Part shown: piece by piece, positions 60,535 to 64,000 of the stretch
Layout of the letters: every line of letters starts with the position of its first letter
Numbering within the stretch: position 1 is the first letter of the stretch
From: Rouxiella chamberiensis
GTDB taxonomy: Bacteria > Pseudomonadota > Gammaproteobacteria > Enterobacterales > Enterobacteriaceae
Assembly (NCBI RefSeq): GCF_026967475.1
Contig: NZ_CP114058.1
Span: 2,604,001-2,668,000, forward strand
Length of the DNA: 64,000 bases
Direction: 5' to 3'
Program-made: the position numbers and the translations under genes
Notes under the pieces: model-generated
The model's input: the letters and a program-made list of their open reading frames with translations, nothing else
What the model was told of the DNA's origin: nothing
Databases searched by the model: none

Positions 60535-62057
60535 ATGACGAAACTGTTTGCAAGCCAGCGGGTGAGAAGCCTGCTGGCCGTGCTTTTTGGTGCCTGCGGT
60601 ACCCTGTCCTTCTCACCTTATGATTTCTGGCCGGCGGCCATCGTGTCGTTGGCCGGCCTGCTGGCGCTGACCCTTGAACGTCGTCCCGCCCAGTCTGCCC
60701 TGCTTGGTTTCTTGTGGGGATTAGGGCTGTTCGGCAGCGGCGTAAACTGGGTTTACGTCAGTATCGCTACTTTCGGCGGCATGCCGGGCTTCGTCAATAT
60801 CTTCCTGGTCGCCCTGCTCGCCGTTTATCTTTCGCTATACACCATGCTGTTTGGCGGTCTGCTGGCCAGACTCTGGCCAAAGACCAGCTGGTGGCGACTT
60901 GCGTTGGCGGCCCCGGCTCTGTGGCAGATAACAGAATTTCTGCGCGGCTGGGTACTGACCGGTTTCCCATGGCTGCAATTCGGCTACAGCCAGATCAACG
61001 GCCCGCTGAAAGGCCTTGCGCCGATTGGCGGCGTCGAGAGCATTACGTTTGTCATGATGTCGCTAAGCGGCCTGCTGGTGTACGGCCTGATAAAACACAA
61101 AGCCGTGCCGGTCGTGATTGCGCTGGCCATGCTGCTGTTGCCGTGGCCGCTGCGTCAGGTGCACTGGTTTACCCCGCAGCCCGACAAGGCGATCGATGTG
61201 GCGATGGTGCAGGGCAATATTCCGCAGTCAATGAAGTGGGATCCCAAGGCGCTGATTTCCACCCTGCAAACCTATCTGGACGAAACACGCCCCTATCTCG
61301 GCAAGGCCAAACTGATTATCTGGCCGGAGTCTGCCATTCCCGATATCGAAGTCGAGCAGCAACAGTTCTGACCATGATGGACGACCTGACGCGCTCGCAT
61401 CACAGTAACCTCATCACCGGCATTGTTGACTACAAGCGCACGGAGAACGGCACCAAAACCTATAACAGCGTCATTGCGCTGGGTGAGCCGGAGCCGTATC
61501 GCTATCCTGATCCGAACCGGTACAACAAGTATCACCTGGTCCCTTTCGGTGAGTTTGTGCCGATGGAAACCCTGCTGCGTCCGCTTGCGCCGTTCTTTGA
61601 CCTGCCGATGTCGTCGTTTAGCCGCGGTGACTATATTCAGGCACCGCTGCATGTGGCCGGACTTAATCTGACTACCGCCATCTGCTACGAAATTGTCGAA
61701 GGCGAACAGGTCCGCGAGAATTTCCATCCTGATACCAATCTGCTGCTGACCGTATCCAACGATGCCTGGTTCGGACATTCGATTGGTCCGTGGCAGCATT
61801 TCCAGATGGCCCGTATGCGCGCCGTCGAACTGGGTCGTCCGCTTCTGCGCAGTACCAATAACGGCGTCACAGCGGCGGTCGATGCCGAGGGCAATGTGAT
61901 TGCCGAGATCCCGCAGTTCACCCGTCAGGTGCTGGCGGTGAAGGTTACGCCGACTCAGGGCATCACGCCTTATGCAAGAATGGGCGCATGGCCGGTGTGG
62001 ATCCTCACCGTGCTCTGTGCCGCCGCTGCGATGATATTGAGTCGCCGCAAACGGTAA
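60535..62057 (+). CDS. lnt: Apolipoprotein N-acyltransferase; one-base deletion
   Basis: Adds the third acyl chain to lipoproteins at the inner membrane. Several N-terminal helices ([20 protein letters not shown] ...) precede a periplasmic nitrilase domain from about residue 220. At 61368 one C is missing ([16 protein letters not shown] expected), creating a stop at 61369-61371. The next frame carries the rest with catalytic Cys384 in [11 protein letters not shown] and [13 protein letters not shown]. Corrected length is 507 residues (E. coli 512). Since Lnt is essential in most enterobacteria, sequencing error is the likely cause. Confidence 0.95.
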
Positions 62058-62560
62058 TTCTCCGGCAGGCAGTAGCACCCTGTGTCACTGCCTGCTTTCA
62101 GTGCAACCCGCCTATTCCCCCGCCTTTTCGACGCTGCCCGTGCGCCACATGCCCGCTCGTTTCCCGCTTTGATTCCTCTGCCTTACCCTCACGCGCCGAA
62201 CATAAATAGCGCTTATCGGTTCAGATGGCATGCATCTTGCTACATCTTGTTGAAAGATATCTTGTTTATAAATGTATTTTCGATAGTTGCATCGTTTTGA
62301 CACATTTTGAGTACTAAGTGGTCACCCTTTAGGTGCAAGCCACGCCATTTGCTTTAATTTGGTGCGCGCTCAGTCTCAAAAAAGAAACATAATGATTTCA
62401 CATTGTTCACATTACGCTATCTTCTCCAACGAAGGTCGCAACATACAATGTTCATTGAAGTGTGTTCATACGCAGTGCCGCGAGCTGATACAAGATTATT
62501 AACCGCCGGATTCATCTTTGATCCTTTACGAAGGATCCTCACAAGCAAAGGAGTTGGACC
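62058..62560. other. lnt-gltI intergenic region (503 bases)
   Basis: Contains the lnt hairpin (62065-62098) and, near gltI, a GATCCTT-TACG-AAGGATC hairpin (62520-62537) in the presumed leader. AT-rich around 62240-62290. No gene or clear promoter box was identified. A good AAAGGAG ribosome site lies at 62547-62553. Confidence 0.6.
62065..62098 (+). terminator. lnt terminator-like hairpin
   Basis: GCAGGCAGT - 13 bases - ACTGCCTGC followed by only TTTC, 8 bases after the lnt stop; a moderate terminator. Confidence 0.6.
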
Positions 62561-63456
62561 ATGCAATTGCGCAAACTGGTGTTGTCGGTACTGTTGGCAA
62601 GTGTTGCCGCAAGTAGCCTTGCTCATGCCGAAGAACTGACGGGTACGCTGAAAAAATCAAAGACAATGGCGTGATCGTGGTCGGCCACCGTGAATCCTCC
62701 GTACCATTCTCTTATTACAACAATGAACAGAAGCCCGTGGGTTACTCACAGGACTTCTCCAACGCCATTGTCGATGCCATCAAGAAAAAGCTGAACGCCC
62801 CTGATTTGCAGGTAAAAATGCTGCCAATCACCTCTCAGAACCGTATTCCGCTGCTGCAAAACGGCACCTATGATTTTGAGTGCGGCTCCACCACCAATAA
62901 CGTCGAACGTCAGCAGCAGGCGGCCTTCTCCGACACAATCTTCGTGATTGGCACCCGTTTGCTGGTCAAGAAAGGCTCGCCGATTAAAGATTTTGCCGAT
63001 CTCAAAGGCAAGACCGTGGTGGTGACCTCGGGCACCACGTCCGAAGTCCTGCTGCACAAGCTGAACGACGAGAAGAAGCTGGAGATGAAAATCATCAGCA
63101 CCAAAGATCACGGCGACTCCTTCCGTACGCTGGAAACCGGTCGTGCTGCGGCCTTTATGATGGATGATGCCCTGCTGGCCGGTGAACGCGCCAAAGCCAA
63201 AAAGCCTGACGACTGGGTGATTCTGGGTACTCCGCAGTCCAAGGAAGCTTATGGCTGCATGCTGCGTAAAGACGACGCCGACTTCAAGAAACTGGTCGAT
63301 GACACCGTCGCGCAGGCCGAGACTTCGGGTCAGGCCACCAAGTGGTTTGAAACCTGGTTCAAAAAGCCTATCCCGCCAAAAAATCTGAACATGAACTTTG
63401 AACTGTCCGACGACATGAAAGCACTGTTCAAAGCGCCTAACGATAAGGCGCTGTAA
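62561..63456 (+). CDS. gltI: Glutamate/aspartate ABC transporter periplasmic binding protein; one-base deletion
   Basis: Captures glutamate and aspartate in the periplasm for GltJKL. The start ATG at 62561 has AAAGGAG upstream and a signal peptide MQLRKLVLSVLLASVAASSL, probably cut after AHA. At about 62652-62657 six A stand where seven are needed (TLKKIKDNGVIVVGHRESS expected). The frame then continues through VPFSYYNNEQKPVGYSQDFS, DFECGSTTNN and the C-terminus APNDKAL. Corrected length is 298 residues (E. coli 302). A long spacer with hairpins separates it from gltJ. Confidence 0.94.
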
Positions 63457-63489
63457 GGTAACAACAATATCCTGAAGCACAGCGCTCAA

Positions 63490-63631
63490 GCCGCTACGGC
63501 GTCAAATGCAACGGTGAATACCCAGGCAGTTGGCGGTGTAGCAAGGCGGCAAGCGAGCGAATTCCGATGAGCTGACACCGGTCAGTGATTCGGGTGAGCA
63601 AACGCCGCCAACGCCGCTACGGCGTCAAATG
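63490..63631. repeat. Palindromic intergenic repeat element with terminal direct repeats
   Basis: GCCGCTACGGCGTCAAATG occurs at 63490-63508 and again at 63613-63631. Between them lie inverted arms GTTGGCGG (63529-63536) and CCGCCAAC (63605-63612), CGAAT/ATTCG, and a central hairpin CTGAC-ACCG-GTCAG (63572-63585). The phrase around GATGAGCT...GTGATTCGGGTGAG resembles a small dispersed repeat of Serratia/Yersinia-type genomes (from memory). Confidence 0.75.
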
Positions 63632-63692
63632 TGCAGGGTATTTTGTGATGAAGTCCTGACAGGGCTGCAGGAACTGCGAAAGCAGATTGAAT

Positions 63693-63717
63693 GCGGGGTG
63701 GTCGTTCCCCACCCCGC
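63693..63717 (+). terminator. GC-rich hairpin between gltI and gltJ
   Basis: GCGGGGTGG - 7 bases - CCACCCCGC, followed by CATTCTTTAT. Without a full T-run it is likelier to be an attenuating or RNA-protecting hairpin after gltI than a full stop. Confidence 0.65.
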
Positions 63718-63786
63718 CATTCTTTATAGCGCCACAGGCTCCGCCGTGTTCGTCATCACTCATAAAGTCATCCAAGAGGTTTTTCT

Positions 63787-64000
63787 ATGTCTTCAGGCTG
63801 GAATTGGGGCATTTTTCTCGAGCAGGCTCCCTTTGGTAACACGACTTACCTGGGCTGGATCTGGTCGGGTTTCCAGGTTACCGTCGCGCTGTCGCTTTGT
63901 GCCTGGGTTATCGCGTTTTTCATCGGCTCGATTTTCGGTATTTTGCGCACCGTTCCCAATCGTTTCCTTTCCGCGCTCGGCACCTGTTACGTGGAGTTGT
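63787..64000 (+). CDS. gltJ: Glutamate/aspartate ABC transporter permease, N-terminal part
   Basis: Starts ATG 63787 (MSSGWNWGIFLEQAPFGNTT) after an AAGAGG ribosome site and stays open to the window edge, 71 codons. A first membrane helix lies at about residues 24-48 (WIWSGFQVTVALSLCAWVIA). Matches E. coli GltJ at the N-terminus. It forms the inner-membrane channel with GltK, energised by GltL; both should lie beyond the window. Confidence 0.95.
   Translation, partial: MSSGWNWGIFLEQAPFGNTTYLGWIWSGFQVTVALSLCAWVIAFFIGSIFGILRTVPNRFLSALGTCYVEL

Larger units (their letters stand above)
63457..63786. other. gltI-gltJ intergenic region (330 bases)
   Basis: No gene. It holds a palindromic repeat element (63490-63631) and a strong GC hairpin (63693-63717), which together probably set the ratio of binding protein to membrane components. 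Confidence 0.75.

Overview
The window looks like the chromosome of a gamma-proteobacterium of the order Enterobacterales. Gene content, order and protein sequences follow the E. coli sucD-gltA to gltI region closely. Extra features (long YbgA, a periplasmic cAMP phosphodiesterase, a YqjI-like PadR regulator) point towards a Serratia/Rahnella/Rouxiella-type member (Yersiniaceae) rather than E. coli itself. The genus is an inference.

Layout. 1-4254 (-): a very large AT-richer reading frame that runs off the left edge, unrecognised and toxin/effector-like. 4.5-16.5 kb: the TCA cluster sucDCBA and sdhBADC on the minus strand, with gltA divergent. 16.65-18.7 kb: a second accessory gene, a C48/Ulp1-type cysteine protease resembling host-directed deubiquitinase effectors. 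18.7-22.6 kb: nei, pcp and pxpABC (pyroglutamate release and 5-oxoproline hydrolysis). 22.8-28.5 kb: an MFS transporter, ybgI, a periplasmic class-II cAMP phosphodiesterase, phr and ybgA. 28.9-36.8 kb: kdpFABCDE potassium uptake and its two-component regulator. 36.8-37.6 kb: a PadR regulator with a perfect inverted-repeat operator. 37.7-44.9 kb: pgm, seqA, ybfF, ybfE, fldA, fur, glnS. 45-51.7 kb: the N-acetylglucosamine regulon nagE / nagBACD. 51.9-54.6 kb: asnB and a six-gene tRNA operon (Met, Leu, Gln, Gln, Met, Gln). 54.7-62 kb: ubiF, miaB, ybeZ, ybeY, corC, lnt. 62.5-64 kb: gltI and the start of gltJ.

Sequence quality. About a dozen conserved genes (kdpA, pgm, nagB, nagD, asnB, lnt, gltI, ybgI, ybfF, the MFS gene, probably miaB) carry one- or two-base length changes, most of them in short homopolymer runs. 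Each restores a full-length protein when corrected. I read these as probable uncorrected assembly errors, not true pseudogenes, and list each gene over its full corrected span.

Most interesting: the two non-core genes lie on either side of the TCA cluster. One is a >1418-residue frame. The other is a C48 protease whose middle region, visible only after correcting two compensating indels, has a proline-rich stretch and tyrosine motifs resembling EPIYA-type host-kinase sites.
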